From Mucilaginibacter sp. 14171R-50 (lineage in GTDB: Bacteria; Bacteroidota; Bacteroidia; Sphingobacteriales; Sphingobacteriaceae), in assembly GCF_010093045.1 (NCBI RefSeq), contig NZ_CP048115.1, positions 930,001 to 994,000 of the forward strand: 64,000 bases of DNA, read 5' to 3'. Each line of letters begins with the position of its first letter. Position 1 is the stretch's first letter. Positions 27,173-36,664 of this stretch are shown here, in pieces. Under the pieces are notes generated by a model. The model had not been told where the DNA came from. It saw only the letters and a program-made list of their open reading frames with translations, and did not search any database. The translations under genes were made by a program, and so were the position numbers.

Positions 27173-28693
27173 TCACCCGTTAAAAGCCTCCAACGCCTTT
27201 TCTATCCTGATGATGGTTTCGCTTTCGCCAAGTAGCTTGGCTATATCAAACACATGCGGGCCAAACTTGCCGCCAACCAGCATCACACGTAAAGGCAGCA
27301 TCACATCACCTGGCTTTAGGCCATTTGCTTCGGCAAGGGCTTTAAACCGGGTTTCCAGTTCAACGGCATCAAACGTTTCGGCGCTGCTCAATATAGCAAC
27401 AAAAGCATTAAAGAAACTGGTTTTAGCGTCTGTCCATTTTGGTTTTACAGCATTAAGATCGTACCCGGCAGGCTGCTGAAAAAAGTAAGCTGCCTGCTGA
27501 TAAAAATCAGGGAGTAAAACGCAGCGGTCTTTTACGGTATCAATTACCTTTAGCAGGTAGGCCTCATCCTTTACAACAACACCATTCGCTTGTAACACCT
27601 CCCACACTTTCAGCTTCAGGCTTTCGGCATCCGCCCTCTTTATCCACTCTGCATTATACCACTTAGCTTTTTCAAAATCAAACTTTGCGCCTGCTTTGCT
27701 AACGCGACCGATGGAGAATTTTTCTATCAGTTCATCAAGCGTAAATATTTCCTGGTCGGTGCCATCGTTCCAGCCCAGCATAGCAAGCAGGTTCAGGAAC
27801 GCCCCTGGTAAAAATCCTAACTCCCTGAATCCGGGGGTTAACTCGCCCGTTTTGGTATCCAGCCAGTTCATGGCATAAACCGGGAAACCCAGGCGTGCGC
27901 CATCGCGTTTACTTAGTTTGCCATGCCCGTCGGGTTTTAATATCAGCGGCAAATGCGCCCATTGCGGCATATCGGCTCGCCAGCCAAGGTATTCCCAAAG
28001 CAGCAGGTGCACCGGCGCGGATGGCAACCACTCCTCGCCCCTAAAAGCATGCGATATTTTCATCAGGTAATCATCAACCACTACAGCCAGGTGATAAGTT
28101 GGCATCCCGTCGGCCTTTAGCAAAACCTTATCGTCAACCTGGTTGGTATCGAAACTAACATGGCCACGTATCATATCATTAAAGCTAACGGTCTCGTTCT
28201 CCGGCATTTTTATGCGGATAACATGGGGCGTACCCTCATGCAATAGCTTCTCGGTTTCCTGCAGGGGTAAATTCAGTGAGTTGCGCAATTCATAGCGGTG
28301 TGCGTGGCCGTATTGAAAGTTGGGTATTTCCCTCCGCTTTTCGTTCAACTCCTCAGGCGTGTCAAAAGCATAGTAAGCATGGCCCTGGGCCACAAGCCTT
28401 TCGGCATATTCGCGGTAAATAGGCTTGCGTTCGCTTTGGCGGTACGGGGCGTAAGGGCCACCAACCACAGGGCTTTCGTCTGGTGTAATACCACACCATT
28501 CAAGGCAATCTAAAATGTATTGCTCTGCGCCCTCTACATAGCGGGTTTGGTCGGTATCTTCTATTCGTAAAACAAAATCACCTTTATGCTTTTTGGCAAA
28601 CAGGTAATTAAACAAAACGGTACGCACACCTCCCAGGTGCAGGCCACCTGTAGGGCTTGGCGCAAAACGGACTCTTACTTTTTTATCTGACAT
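27173..28693 (-). CDS. gltX: Glutamate--tRNA ligase
   Basis: 506 residues, class I aminoacyl-tRNA synthetase. The HIGH-type motif appears as SPTGGLHLGGVRT near residue 15 and the KMSKS-type motif as KLSKRDG near residue 255. The C-terminal anticodon-binding domain is complete. It charges tRNA-Glu in the cytoplasm. A TAnnTTTG box sits only 7 nt before the ATG, suggesting a very short leader. Confidence 0.95.
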   Translation of the reverse strand: MSDKKVRVRFAPSPTGGLHLGGVRTVLFNYLFAKKHKGDFVLRIEDTDQTRYVEGAEQYILDCLEWCGITPDESPVVGGPYAPYRQSERKPIYREYAERLVAQGHAYYAFDTPEELNEKRREIPNFQYGHAHRYELRNSLNLPLQETEKLLHEGTPHVIRIKMPENETVSFNDMIRGHVSFDTNQVDDKVLLKADGMPTYHLAVVVDDYLMKISHAFRGEEWLPSAPVHLLLWEYLGWRADMPQWAHLPLILKPDGHGKLSKRDGARLGFPVYAMNWLDTKTGELTPGFRELGFLPGAFLNLLAMLGWNDGTDQEIFTLDELIEKFSIGRVSKAGAKFDFEKAKWYNAEWIKRADAESLKLKVWEVLQANGVVVKDEAYLLKVIDTVKDRCVLLPDFYQQAAYFFQQPAGYDLNAVKPKWTDAKTSFFNAFVAILSSAETFDAVELETRFKALAEANGLKPGDVMLPLRVMLVGGKFGPHVFDIAKLLGESETIIRIEKALEAFNG

Positions 28694-28700
28694 CGCGCAG

Positions 28701-28730
28701 CAAAGATAACCCTATTAACCGTAAGCCAAA
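28701..28730 (-). promoter_or_regulatory. Bacteroidota-type promoter of gltX
   Basis: On the minus strand TTTG (28730-28727) is followed after 18 nt by TATCTTTG (28708-28701), close to the family consensus TTTG-N19-21-TAnnTTTG. The start codon is 7 nt downstream. Confidence 0.5.
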
Positions 28731-28803
28731 AAGTTGATGTAAAATGTGGCAGGGAAGCTACAAAAGGATTCGGCGGCTATAAAGCCCGGCACACCTGCTG
28801 CTG

Positions 28804-29997
28804 TTACCGTTCTTGCAGTATTCTGTCAGGCAATTTATCGCCGGTAAAATCCTTAAACAGCAGTTCCCACGCTATTTTAAACCAGATGATGATACATGGA
28901 TAAGCCTTTGTGGCATAATTCTGCATCCAGATACGGGCGGGTTTAGGGAAAGCGTCCGACGGGCCAAGCCCCGTTACCACTAACAGCAATACCAGCATTA
29001 CGATATTGAAAGGCGTAAACGGTTTTTGCTGCATCATGATGTATATAACAGCCCCGGCAGTTGCGATAATAAATGTAGGGTGCTCTGATGCCGTGCTGAA
29101 TATGACTACCATTAACAGCAACGAACACATAATTTGCAGTTGAAACTTTAGGGACGCGTATTGTTTCAACCTCAATAATGCCGTGCCAAAAACCGCGGCC
29201 CCGCCCAGCAAAAACGGCCAGTTGGGAATGCTGCTATCCTGGAACAGCCGCCGCACGGCGCCCATCAGGCACCAGTCGAACCCGGTGGTGAGGCTTTGAT
29301 TGGTTAGGTTTTTTGATGATAACGCTGTGAACCAGTCCCGGTACGTTTGCACTAAAAATCCCGGGCCGGATATTATAGCCGGCAAACAAAGCAATATAAC
29401 CAGCCATATAACTGACCATACAATGTATTTTACCTTGTTTTTTGAAAACATAAAGAAAGCGAGCCCCACAATCGGGTATATTTTCATCAGTGTGCCAAAT
29501 ACGGTGAACAGGGTAGCATATTGTTCCTTTCCGCGCCTCACCATAGTAAAGCTTAAAATAATAATAGCGGCTATACAGGGGTTAAATTGCATGTAGTGGC
29601 TGGAGTTTGCAAACTCTATAGCGCAAAAAAGCAGGATAAGGATTTTAATACGGTTACTGAAAGGAAGTGTGTTAACGGCCCATAAAAACATTGCGGCATT
29701 ACCAACTTCCCAAAAAAAGAAACCCCACCCTTCGGGCATAAGGGCCAGCGGGGCTATAAACACAGTAAACGCTGGGCCGTATATGTACACATCATAATAC
29801 TCTTTGGGGTAATACAGGTACAGGTTTACATGATCTTTAAAATGATAGAACGCTGTACGGAAGATAATGTAATTATTATCGATGTGCCTGAAATACTTCA
29901 GCTGCCAGCAGAAAACGGCCACGGCAATGTATAATATGCAGGTCCACTGATAACCTGTAAGGTTAAGGAATTTTTTTGAGGATAATTGCCGGCTCAT
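28804..29997 (-). CDS. GT87-like (DUF2029) membrane glycosyltransferase
   Basis: 397 residues with about ten hydrophobic segments. The first periplasmic loop contains DNNYIIFRTAFYHFKDHVNLY and then YGPAFTVFIAPLALMPE, as in polyprenyl-phosphate-mannose-dependent GT87 enzymes. A probable substrate role is transfer of a lipid-linked sugar to an envelope glycan. The acidic residues expected in the first loop are present. The next gene, a soluble GT-like protein, is divergent. Confidence 0.75.
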   Translation of the reverse strand: MSRQLSSKKFLNLTGYQWTCILYIAVAVFCWQLKYFRHIDNNYIIFRTAFYHFKDHVNLYLYYPKEYYDVYIYGPAFTVFIAPLALMPEGWGFFFWEVGNAAMFLWAVNTLPFSNRIKILILLFCAIEFANSSHYMQFNPCIAAIIILSFTMVRRGKEQYATLFTVFGTLMKIYPIVGLAFFMFSKNKVKYIVWSVIWLVILLCLPAIISGPGFLVQTYRDWFTALSSKNLTNQSLTTGFDWCLMGAVRRLFQDSSIPNWPFLLGGAAVFGTALLRLKQYASLKFQLQIMCSLLLMVVIFSTASEHPTFIIATAGAVIYIMMQQKPFTPFNIVMLVLLLVVTGLGPSDAFPKPARIWMQNYATKAYPCIIIWFKIAWELLFKDFTGDKLPDRILQER

Positions 29998-30116
29998 ATC
30001 GCGTATAAATTAAAGGAAAAAATATTTATTAGCCAGCTAAATTGCCATCATAACCATCATTTAAGATAACTTAACGCTGACCATCAGAATAATTGTAAGT
30101 TCACGTAACTTTAGCA

Positions 30117-31031
30117 ATGTTTCACAGGATAAAAAATAGCATCGCGTTCAGGTTCCCGGTGTGGATCTTAAAGCCCTTGCTCAGCGTTTTTACAACAGTA
30201 AAAACCACATCGAAACCTGCGGCAAACTTTAACTACGTAATATTGTGCGGCCGCGATAGTTATCCTTTTTTGAAACAAGTGCTGTCTTCCATTCAAAAGG
30301 TTTTTTCTGAACTTCCATCTATTTATTTAATAACTGATTTTGGTACAACTAATCAAACCATAAAAAATATCAGAAAGACTTACCCCGGCGATAGATTAAC
30401 TGTTATTACAGCTGAGCAATGTGTGCAATATCATTTAAAGCAGGGAAACAAATTACTTGCTGCTTATGCTACAAAAAGCCCTATGGGGCTAAAGCTTGCC
30501 GGTATTATGCAAATAGTTGATTTAGGCAGACCGGTGTTATATACTGATACCGATGTACTATGGCATAACGACCCTTTAGCGGACATTCGATATTTAACAG
30601 ATGGGGATATTGACCTGCATATGTCTTATGATAAAAGCCCGGCGTATGACAGGCTGTTGATCAAAAACCAAAACTTAGCTGTCTTGACGGAAGAACCATA
30701 CTATTGCGCGGGCATCATGTTTATAAAACAAATAACCGCTCAACATAAGGAGATGATTAACCGTTTGCTACCATCCGTTATAGCCAATAGCACCCATTTC
30801 AGCGAGCAAACCATATTTGCATATCTTCAAAAGGTAACCGGTACTTCCGGTTTAATGCCTCATAAATATCTGTTAACTTACACCGACCAGTTCGAGATTA
30901 TTCCAACCTTTTTGCCAGATGTTATTGCACGGCACTATGTTGGCCCGGTTCGCCATTTATTCTGGAGAGACGCTTTTGCCAGGAAAATTGGCTTTTTGAA
31001 AAATAAGCAACGTGCGGATCGAGAGTGTTAA
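30117..31031 (+). CDS. Putative glycosyltransferase, GT-A fold, DxD motif
   Basis: 304 residues, cytoplasmic or peripheral, no signal peptide. The N-terminal Rossmann-like part (about 37-140) is followed by VLYTDTDVLWHND, a DxD-type nucleotide-sugar and metal site as in the GT8/GT77-like clans. A late CAGIMFIK segment also fits these clans. Donor and acceptor are unknown. Base composition is more AT-rich than flanking genes, which may point to transfer. It is divergent from the GT87-like gene. Confidence 0.65.
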   Translation: MFHRIKNSIAFRFPVWILKPLLSVFTTVKTTSKPAANFNYVILCGRDSYPFLKQVLSSIQKVFSELPSIYLITDFGTTNQTIKNIRKTYPGDRLTVITAEQCVQYHLKQGNKLLAAYATKSPMGLKLAGIMQIVDLGRPVLYTDTDVLWHNDPLADIRYLTDGDIDLHMSYDKSPAYDRLLIKNQNLAVLTEEPYYCAGIMFIKQITAQHKEMINRLLPSVIANSTHFSEQTIFAYLQKVTGTSGLMPHKYLLTYTDQFEIIPTFLPDVIARHYVGPVRHLFWRDAFARKIGFLKNKQRADREC

Positions 31032-31126
31032 ACGCCAATGGTTTTTTATCTAATATTGATACATAAATTACATTTATTGCCGCCGTTATTGTTTAGGTGT
31101 ATATTAGTACAATACCCTATTCAATT

Positions 31127-33079
31127 ATGAGAGCATCTACTATCTGTAAGCAGGCAGCCTTCATTACCCTCGCCTTTCTTTTGCTTATCCCGGTAAAACT
31201 ATTTGCACAGGCCGAGCTGATGCCTTACGGTAATTTAAACGGCATCCGCGTTAAGGGGCAGTTAATGCCGTTTAATACCAACCTAACGGTGGTGGGCGAA
31301 AGCTGGGCCAAAATAAAGTTTACCGCGAAAGAAGTGCAGCAGCCGAAATTTAAAAGGGACGGTAATACCGGGATTGTAAACACCAATATAGATAGCCTGT
31401 ATTTTACGGAAACCGTTGAGGATATCGGCCGTGGGGAAATTCGCTTAAACATTAAATGTGATGTAAAGAAAGATACTGTTATAAAAGGGGTTTATCTCGG
31501 AATAAGGCTGCCCAAAGATATTTATGATAACAGCACAGTTAAATTAAAAACAGTAACCAGCGGCCCGGTAATATTAAAAACCGAGCCCGGGTACAATGTT
31601 GATTATAGCAATGAGATAACTTTTACAGCCCCCGCTCAAAAATTTAATATTAAACTGAAAGAAGCTTCGGTTATTTTGAGACAGGATAGCAGCGAGAATA
31701 AAAAATACATACAGCTTTATATACCCATATGCTCCGGGATACTACATAAGGGAGAAGTGTTTGAAAAAACCTATACTATAAGAGCCGATGGTAAAATTGA
31801 CGACTTGCCCGCTGTACTGCAATTAGACAGCGCTGCGACCGGCAGTACCTTCGCGGGCCTGGGTGGCAACTTCCGGCTGCAAAACATGCAAACCGATCCG
31901 CAGGTAATTGATTATTGCCTGGCCAACCTGCGCGTTGCCTGGGGCCGGGTTGAATTGCCCTGGAGAAATTGGCAACCCGATAGGGATACAGACCCTACAG
32001 CCAGTGCCGATAGTGGTAAACTGAATGAACATGTTAAAAAGTCAATGGAGATGGCGCAAAGGCTGGGGAAGATGAATATTCCGGTTATCCTGTCGGCGTG
32101 GGCGCCGCCACAATGGGCCGTAGTTGGGCCGTTACAATACCGGCCCAACGCTGCAGGCGTTTGGGGCAACCCGCTTAATAAGGCGAATATGCCGCAGATC
32201 TATAAATCAATTACCGATTACATCTTATATTTAAAAACACATTACGGTGTAGAGGTAAAATACTTTTCGTTCAACGAATCGGACCTTGGAATAAACGTAC
32301 GGCAAACCGGAGAAGAACATGCCGATCTTATAAAAGGATTAGGCGCTTACCTGGCATCAAAAGGCCTGGGTACAAAATTGTTGCTGGGCGATAATTCTGA
32401 CGCCACCACCTACAAATTTATTTACCCGGCCATGAATGATGCAGAAGCGCGGAAGTATATCGGCGCGATATCATTCCACTCGTGGCGTGGATGGGACACG
32501 CCAACCTTGCAAAGATGGGCCGAGGCTGCAAAAACGCTTAATGTGCCGCTCCTGGTAGGCGAGGGTAGCATTGACGCCGCTGCCTGGGCATATCCGGCCT
32601 ATTTTGAAGAAGAGTCTTACGCGCTGGAAGAAATAAACCTGTACACGCGCTTATTGGCCATTTGCCGGCCTTTATCCATATTGCAATGGCAGCTCACTGC
32701 CGATTACTCACCTTTAACCGGCGGGGGCATTTTTGGCAATGAAGGCGAATTGAAGCCTACGCGGCGGTTCTGGCAACTGAAGCAACTTGCATCAACACCC
32801 GAAGGGATGATATACCGGCCATTTACAGCCGATAGACAGGATATTTCTTGTGCGGCGCTGGCTAATGCCGCCAATGATCGATACACCCTGCACATTGTAA
32901 ATAATGGTGCTGCCCGGGGGATAACAATAAAAGGCTTGCCAAATGCCGTTAAGCAGCTTACGGTTTATTTAACCGATAAAAACCACGGGATGAAGAAAAG
33001 TAAGCAAATTAAGGTTGCCCGCCACGAAGTCAGCTTTAAACTGGATGCCCGCTGTTTTACCACGCTGATGGTGAATTAA
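31127..33079 (+). CDS. Secreted clan GH-A glycosidase (GH30/GH5-like)
   Basis: 650 residues from the ATG at 31127, with a signal peptide ending near KLFAQA. An N-terminal region of about 250 residues precedes a TIM barrel starting around TFAGLGGNFR. Proposed acid/base Glu is in YFSFNESDLG (E384) and proposed nucleophile in LLVGEGS (E479), a spacing typical of clan GH-A. SAWAPPQWAV is similar to GH30 enzymes. A C-terminal beta domain follows. The substrate is not determinable. The SGNH esterase gene follows and may work with it. Confidence 0.75.
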   Translation: MRASTICKQAAFITLAFLLLIPVKLFAQAELMPYGNLNGIRVKGQLMPFNTNLTVVGESWAKIKFTAKEVQQPKFKRDGNTGIVNTNIDSLYFTETVEDIGRGEIRLNIKCDVKKDTVIKGVYLGIRLPKDIYDNSTVKLKTVTSGPVILKTEPGYNVDYSNEITFTAPAQKFNIKLKEASVILRQDSSENKKYIQLYIPICSGILHKGEVFEKTYTIRADGKIDDLPAVLQLDSAATGSTFAGLGGNFRLQNMQTDPQVIDYCLANLRVAWGRVELPWRNWQPDRDTDPTASADSGKLNEHVKKSMEMAQRLGKMNIPVILSAWAPPQWAVVGPLQYRPNAAGVWGNPLNKANMPQIYKSITDYILYLKTHYGVEVKYFSFNESDLGINVRQTGEEHADLIKGLGAYLASKGLGTKLLLGDNSDATTYKFIYPAMNDAEARKYIGAISFHSWRGWDTPTLQRWAEAAKTLNVPLLVGEGSIDAAAWAYPAYFEEESYALEEINLYTRLLAICRPLSILQWQLTADYSPLTGGGIFGNEGELKPTRRFWQLKQLASTPEGMIYRPFTADRQDISCAALANAANDRYTLHIVNNGAARGITIKGLPNAVKQLTVYLTDKNHGMKKSKQIKVARHEVSFKLDARCFTTLMVN

Positions 33080-33149
33080 ATGACCCATGGTGTTTACATC
33101 GATAAGCTCAAATTTCGGGTAAGTCTTTTTATGTTTTAGATATAGATTG

Positions 33150-33157
33150 TACATTTG
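33150..33157 (+). promoter_or_regulatory. Putative -7 box before the SGNH hydrolase gene
   Basis: TACATTTG matches TAnnTTTG and lies 22 nt upstream of the ATG at 33180. No good -33 element is seen at the expected distance. Confidence 0.4.
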
Positions 33158-33179
33158 GGACTCATCTACCATTAACCCT

Positions 33180-33911
33180 ATGAGAATTGCCCGCCTGTTT
33201 CCCATCCTGTTATTATTATCAGCACCCGTATTTGCCCAGCAAAAAGCCGATACTTCTCAGACATCTGTAAAAGAAGATTTCAGAGACGACTGGGCCAACC
33301 TGCGCCATTACGAAATGGAAAATAAAACCCTGGGCAAGCCCGCGCCGGGCGAAAAGCGCGTTGTTTTTTTGGGTAGTTCGGTTTTCGAATTCTGGAAAAC
33401 ACGATTGCCGGAATATTTTGCCGCGCACAAAAACTATATAGACAGGGGCATTAGCGGGCAGATAGCGCCGCAGCTATTATTGCGTTTTCAGCAGGATGTT
33501 ATTGCCCTTAAGCCGAAAGCTGTAATTATATTGGCAGGGAGCAATGATATTGCAGGAACTACCGGGCATGTAACCAACGAGCGTATCCTGAATGATATCA
33601 AATCAATGGTTGAGTTATGCCAGGTTCATAAAATTACGCCGATATTATGCGCTTATGTACCTATTAACGAGTATCCCTGGCGTAAAGGCTTAGAGCCGGC
33701 CGAAAAGATCATCAGCCTGAATAAGGCGATAACCGCCTATGCCGCGCAAAATAAGCTGATACTGCTTGACTACTACACCCCGCTGGTGGATGATAAAAAA
33801 GGCACCCGGCCCGATCTTACCCTTGATGGCGTACACCCCAACGCCGCGGGATATAGGATAATGGCCAAAGTTACCGACGAGGCTATCGCCAAAGCGCTTA
33901 AACAAAAATAG
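33180..33911 (+). CDS. Secreted SGNH/GDSL-type hydrolase
   Basis: 243 residues from the ATG at 33180, with a signal peptide ending near PVFAQ. The SGNH blocks are visible: block I FLGSSVFEFW (Ser67), block II GISGQ, block III LAGSNDI (Asn) and block V LDGVHPNAAGY (Asp and His). It is an esterase or acetylesterase of the periplasm or exterior. The adjacent upstream glycosidase suggests a role in deacylating a glycan, by inference. Confidence 0.85.
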   Translation: MRIARLFPILLLLSAPVFAQQKADTSQTSVKEDFRDDWANLRHYEMENKTLGKPAPGEKRVVFLGSSVFEFWKTRLPEYFAAHKNYIDRGISGQIAPQLLLRFQQDVIALKPKAVIILAGSNDIAGTTGHVTNERILNDIKSMVELCQVHKITPILCAYVPINEYPWRKGLEPAEKIISLNKAITAYAAQNKLILLDYYTPLVDDKKGTRPDLTLDGVHPNAAGYRIMAKVTDEAIAKALKQK

Positions 33912-33932
33912 CGATGGTTTCGGCCATCGCTA
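33909..33932. terminator. Hairpin between convergent SGNH hydrolase and der genes
   Basis: TAGCGATGG and CCATCGCTA pair perfectly over 9 bp around TTTCGG and include the esterase stop codon. No long T-run follows, so this may be an end-forming or stability hairpin rather than a classic terminator. Confidence 0.45.
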
Positions 33933-33955
33933 CGATATGTGATCCTTAATTTTAC

Positions 33956-35257
33956 TTACTTCTGCCTGAACCATACCTGTATAGGCGCACCCGAAAACTC
34001 GAAATGCTCGCGCAACTGGTTCTCTATAAAGCGGTAGTATGGCTCTTTTACATACTGCGGCAGGTTGCAAAAGAAAGCGAACATGGGCGACGAGCCCGTA
34101 ATCTGCGTAACATATTTGATCTTTACATACTTGCCTTTAATTGATGGCGGAGGGTATTTTTCTATCACGGGCAGCATTACCTCGTTAAGTTTGCTTGTTG
34201 GTATTTTACGGGCGCGGTTAGCATAAACCTGGTTAGCCACATCTATTACCTTTAGTACACGCTGCTTTTCCAAAACGGAGGTGAACACAATAGGCACGTC
34301 GGTAAAAGGCGCTATTTTTTGGCGTATCTGGTCTTCAAACACCCTTATGGTTTTGTTATTTTTCTCTATCAGGTCCCATTTGTTCACTACGATCACAATG
34401 CCTTTTTTATTCTTTTCGGCCAGGTGAAAGAGGTTCACGTCCTGCGCTTCAAGGCCTTCTACTGCATCGATCATGATGATCACCACATCTGCTTCTTCCA
34501 AAGCCTTAATGGTGCGCATCACCGAGTAAAATTCAATATTCTCTTTTACCTTGGTTTTTTTTCGCATCCCGGCAGTATCAATCAGCATAAAATCATGACC
34601 GTACTGGTTATAATGGATGTGGATGGAATCGCGCGTGGTGCCCGCAATTGGGGTTACAATATTGCGCTCCTGGCCAATCAGCGCATTGATGATGGATGAT
34701 TTACCTACGTTTGGGCGACCGATAATGGCATATTTAGGACGCTCGTTCTCCTCAAACGGCACATCCTCAAAATGGGTAACAACCTCGTCGAGCAATTCGC
34801 CCGTACCAGAACCGGTCATTGACGATATGGTGTAGATCTCGCCTAAGCCCAGGCTGTAAAACTCGGTAGCGTCGGCCAGGTTGGCGTTGTTATCCAGTTT
34901 GTTAACAACCACAAATACCGGTTTTTTGCTTTTACGCAGCAGGTTGGCAATTTCGTCGTCAAGGTCGGTTATGCCGGTGGTTACATCCACCATAAATAAA
35001 ATTACGGTGGCCTCTTCAATGGCAATTAGCACCTGTTCGCGAATGGCAACCTCAAAAAGCTCTTCGGAATTGGCTACATAACCGCCCGTATCAATAACCG
35101 TAAACTTTTTATCTATCCACTCGGATGTGCCGTAATGCCTATCGCGGGTTACGCCGCTAAAATCGTCAACAATAGCTTTACGGCTTTCGGTTAAACGGTT
35201 GTATAAGGTACTTTTGCCAACGTTTGGCCTGCCTACTATAGCTACTATGTTACTCAT
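33956..35257 (-). CDS. der: GTPase Der (EngA), ribosome assembly
   Basis: 433 residues with two tandem GTPase domains. The first has GRPNVGKST (G1), DTGGY (G3) and NKLD (G4). The second has [14 protein letters not shown] and NKWD. A KH-like domain closes the C-terminus. Der is essential for 50S subunit maturation. The upstream gap to era carries a long inverted repeat; both genes are on the minus strand, with era upstream. Confidence 0.97.
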   Translation of the reverse strand: MSNIVAIVGRPNVGKSTLYNRLTESRKAIVDDFSGVTRDRHYGTSEWIDKKFTVIDTGGYVANSEELFEVAIREQVLIAIEEATVILFMVDVTTGITDLDDEIANLLRKSKKPVFVVVNKLDNNANLADATEFYSLGLGEIYTISSMTGSGTGELLDEVVTHFEDVPFEENERPKYAIIGRPNVGKSSIINALIGQERNIVTPIAGTTRDSIHIHYNQYGHDFMLIDTAGMRKKTKVKENIEFYSVMRTIKALEEADVVIIMIDAVEGLEAQDVNLFHLAEKNKKGIVIVVNKWDLIEKNNKTIRVFEDQIRQKIAPFTDVPIVFTSVLEKQRVLKVIDVANQVYANRARKIPTSKLNEVMLPVIEKYPPPSIKGKYVKIKYVTQITGSSPMFAFFCNLPQYVKEPYYRFIENQLREHFEFSGAPIQVWFRQK

Positions 35258-35263
35258 GTTTTT

Positions 35264-35394
35264 AGATATGAGATGTGAGATATGAGATATGAGACAGCGT
35301 GATCCCTGCTTTATCTAAACTTACACCTAAATTAATTCATTTTGAATATTGAACGTTCAATTATCTCAAATCTCACGTCTAATATCTCAAATCT
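35264..35394. repeat. Inverted repeat pair between era and der
   Basis: Left arm 35264-35295 consists of AGATATGAGAT-like units, right arm 35361-35394 of the reverse complement (ATATCTCAAATCT). The same family lies between tkt and rpiA at 20677-20755. Confidence 0.7.
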
Positions 35395-35398
35395 ACTT

Positions 35399-36274
35399 TT
35401 ATTCGTACCCAAATTTTTTCAGGTAGTTTTTCTTGCTGCGCCAGTCGGGGATAACCTTTACAAACATTTCCAGAAATATCTTCCGCTGAAAAAAATCCTC
35501 CATATCCCTGCGGGCATACGTGCCCACAATTTTCAGCATTTCCCCTTTGCTGCCTATAATGATATTTTTTTGCGAATCTCGCTCAACAATAATTTCCGCA
35601 CTGATGCGGTATAACTTATCGCCCTCAACAAAGGCGGTTACTATTACCTCGGTACTGTAGGGTATCTCTTTTTTATATTGCTTAAAAATCTGTGCGCGTA
35701 TCATTTCAGACGCAAAGAAGCGATCATTCCTGTCGGTCAGCGCGTCCTTCTCATAATAAGCAGGATGTTCGGGCAGGCTATCCAACACAAAATCCATTAC
35801 GGCTTTAATGTTATGATCATGCAGGGCCGATATGGCGTAAATACCCTTTGGCGCAAGCTTATCCTGCCAGTATTCTACCTTTTCCTTTACTTCCTCCTCG
35901 CTCGAAAGGTCTATCTTGTTGATAAGCACAACCAGCGGAGCTGTTGAGCCTTCCAGCTTTTTAATAACATCCTGCTCGTTAAACTCTTCATGTATATCGG
36001 TAACCAACAGTATCAGGTCGGCGTCAACAATAGAGCCATCCACCTGGTGCATCATGCTTTCGTGCAGCGCATAGTGCGGTTTGATAATGCCCGGGGTGTC
36101 CGAAAACACGATCTGGTAATCGTCGGTATTAACAATCCCCAGTATGCGGTGGCGGGTAGTTTGCGCCTTGGGGGTAATGATAGACATTTTTTCGCCCACC
36201 AATGCGTTCATAAGGGTTGACTTACCCGCGTTGGGCTTACCAATTATACTTACAAAACCTGCCTTATGCGCCAT
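35399..36274 (-). CDS. era: GTPase Era, 16S rRNA maturation
   Basis: 291 residues. G1 GKPNAGKST, G3 DTPGI, G4 NKID in the GTPase domain, then a C-terminal type II KH domain containing IIVERDSQKNIIIGSKGEMLKIVG. Era binds the 3' end of 16S rRNA during 30S assembly. The start codon lies about 23 nt downstream of the palindromic promoter region shared with the tRNA. Confidence 0.97.
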   Translation of the reverse strand: MAHKAGFVSIIGKPNAGKSTLMNALVGEKMSIITPKAQTTRHRILGIVNTDDYQIVFSDTPGIIKPHYALHESMMHQVDGSIVDADLILLVTDIHEEFNEQDVIKKLEGSTAPLVVLINKIDLSSEEEVKEKVEYWQDKLAPKGIYAISALHDHNIKAVMDFVLDSLPEHPAYYEKDALTDRNDRFFASEMIRAQIFKQYKKEIPYSTEVIVTAFVEGDKLYRISAEIIVERDSQKNIIIGSKGEMLKIVGTYARRDMEDFFQRKIFLEMFVKVIPDWRSKKNYLKKFGYE

Positions 36275-36295
36275 AAAAAAATAATTAAAATATTA

Positions 36296-36335
36296 TTTGG
36301 ACTGCAAAGAAACGAATTATATCTTTGCAGTCCAA
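36296..36335. promoter_or_regulatory. Promoter within a perfect 14-bp inverted repeat, era/tRNA-fMet
   Basis: On the plus strand TTTG (36296-36299), 20 nt, then TATCTTTG (36320-36327) is a perfect Bacteroidota promoter for the tRNA. It overlaps inverted arms TTGGACTGCAAAGA (36297-36310) and TCTTTGCAGTCCAA (36322-36335) with an 11-nt centre. Because of the symmetry the minus strand shows TTG-N20-TTTCTTTG toward era, a near-consensus divergent promoter. Confidence 0.7.
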
Positions 36336-36420
36336 TTAAAAGAAAGCGCAAATTGCTTTTTTGACAATTGAAACAAACATTTCGGAGTTATGCCCGTTAT
36401 GTAACATACCAAATAGATAG

Positions 36421-36493
<73 letters not shown>

Positions 36494-36504
36494 CCTCAAA
36501 AGCG

Positions 36505-36537
36505 AAAGCCTCAAGTCGGAAGATTTGAGGCTTTTTT
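36505..36537 (+). terminator. Terminator after the initiator tRNA
   Basis: AAAGCCTCAA pairs with TTGAGGCTTT around a 10-nt loop, followed by further T residues. It lies 11 nt after the tRNA 3' end. Confidence 0.85.
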
Positions 36538-36664
36538 GATTTCAAACTTTTTTATGTTGGTTCTATCGCCTTACTAATTCCTGCTGACACAGTAACACTC
36601 ACCCGAATACCGCATCTAACCGATAGGCTTTGGGATCAATTTTTTGACCGGTAACTTTTTCAAT

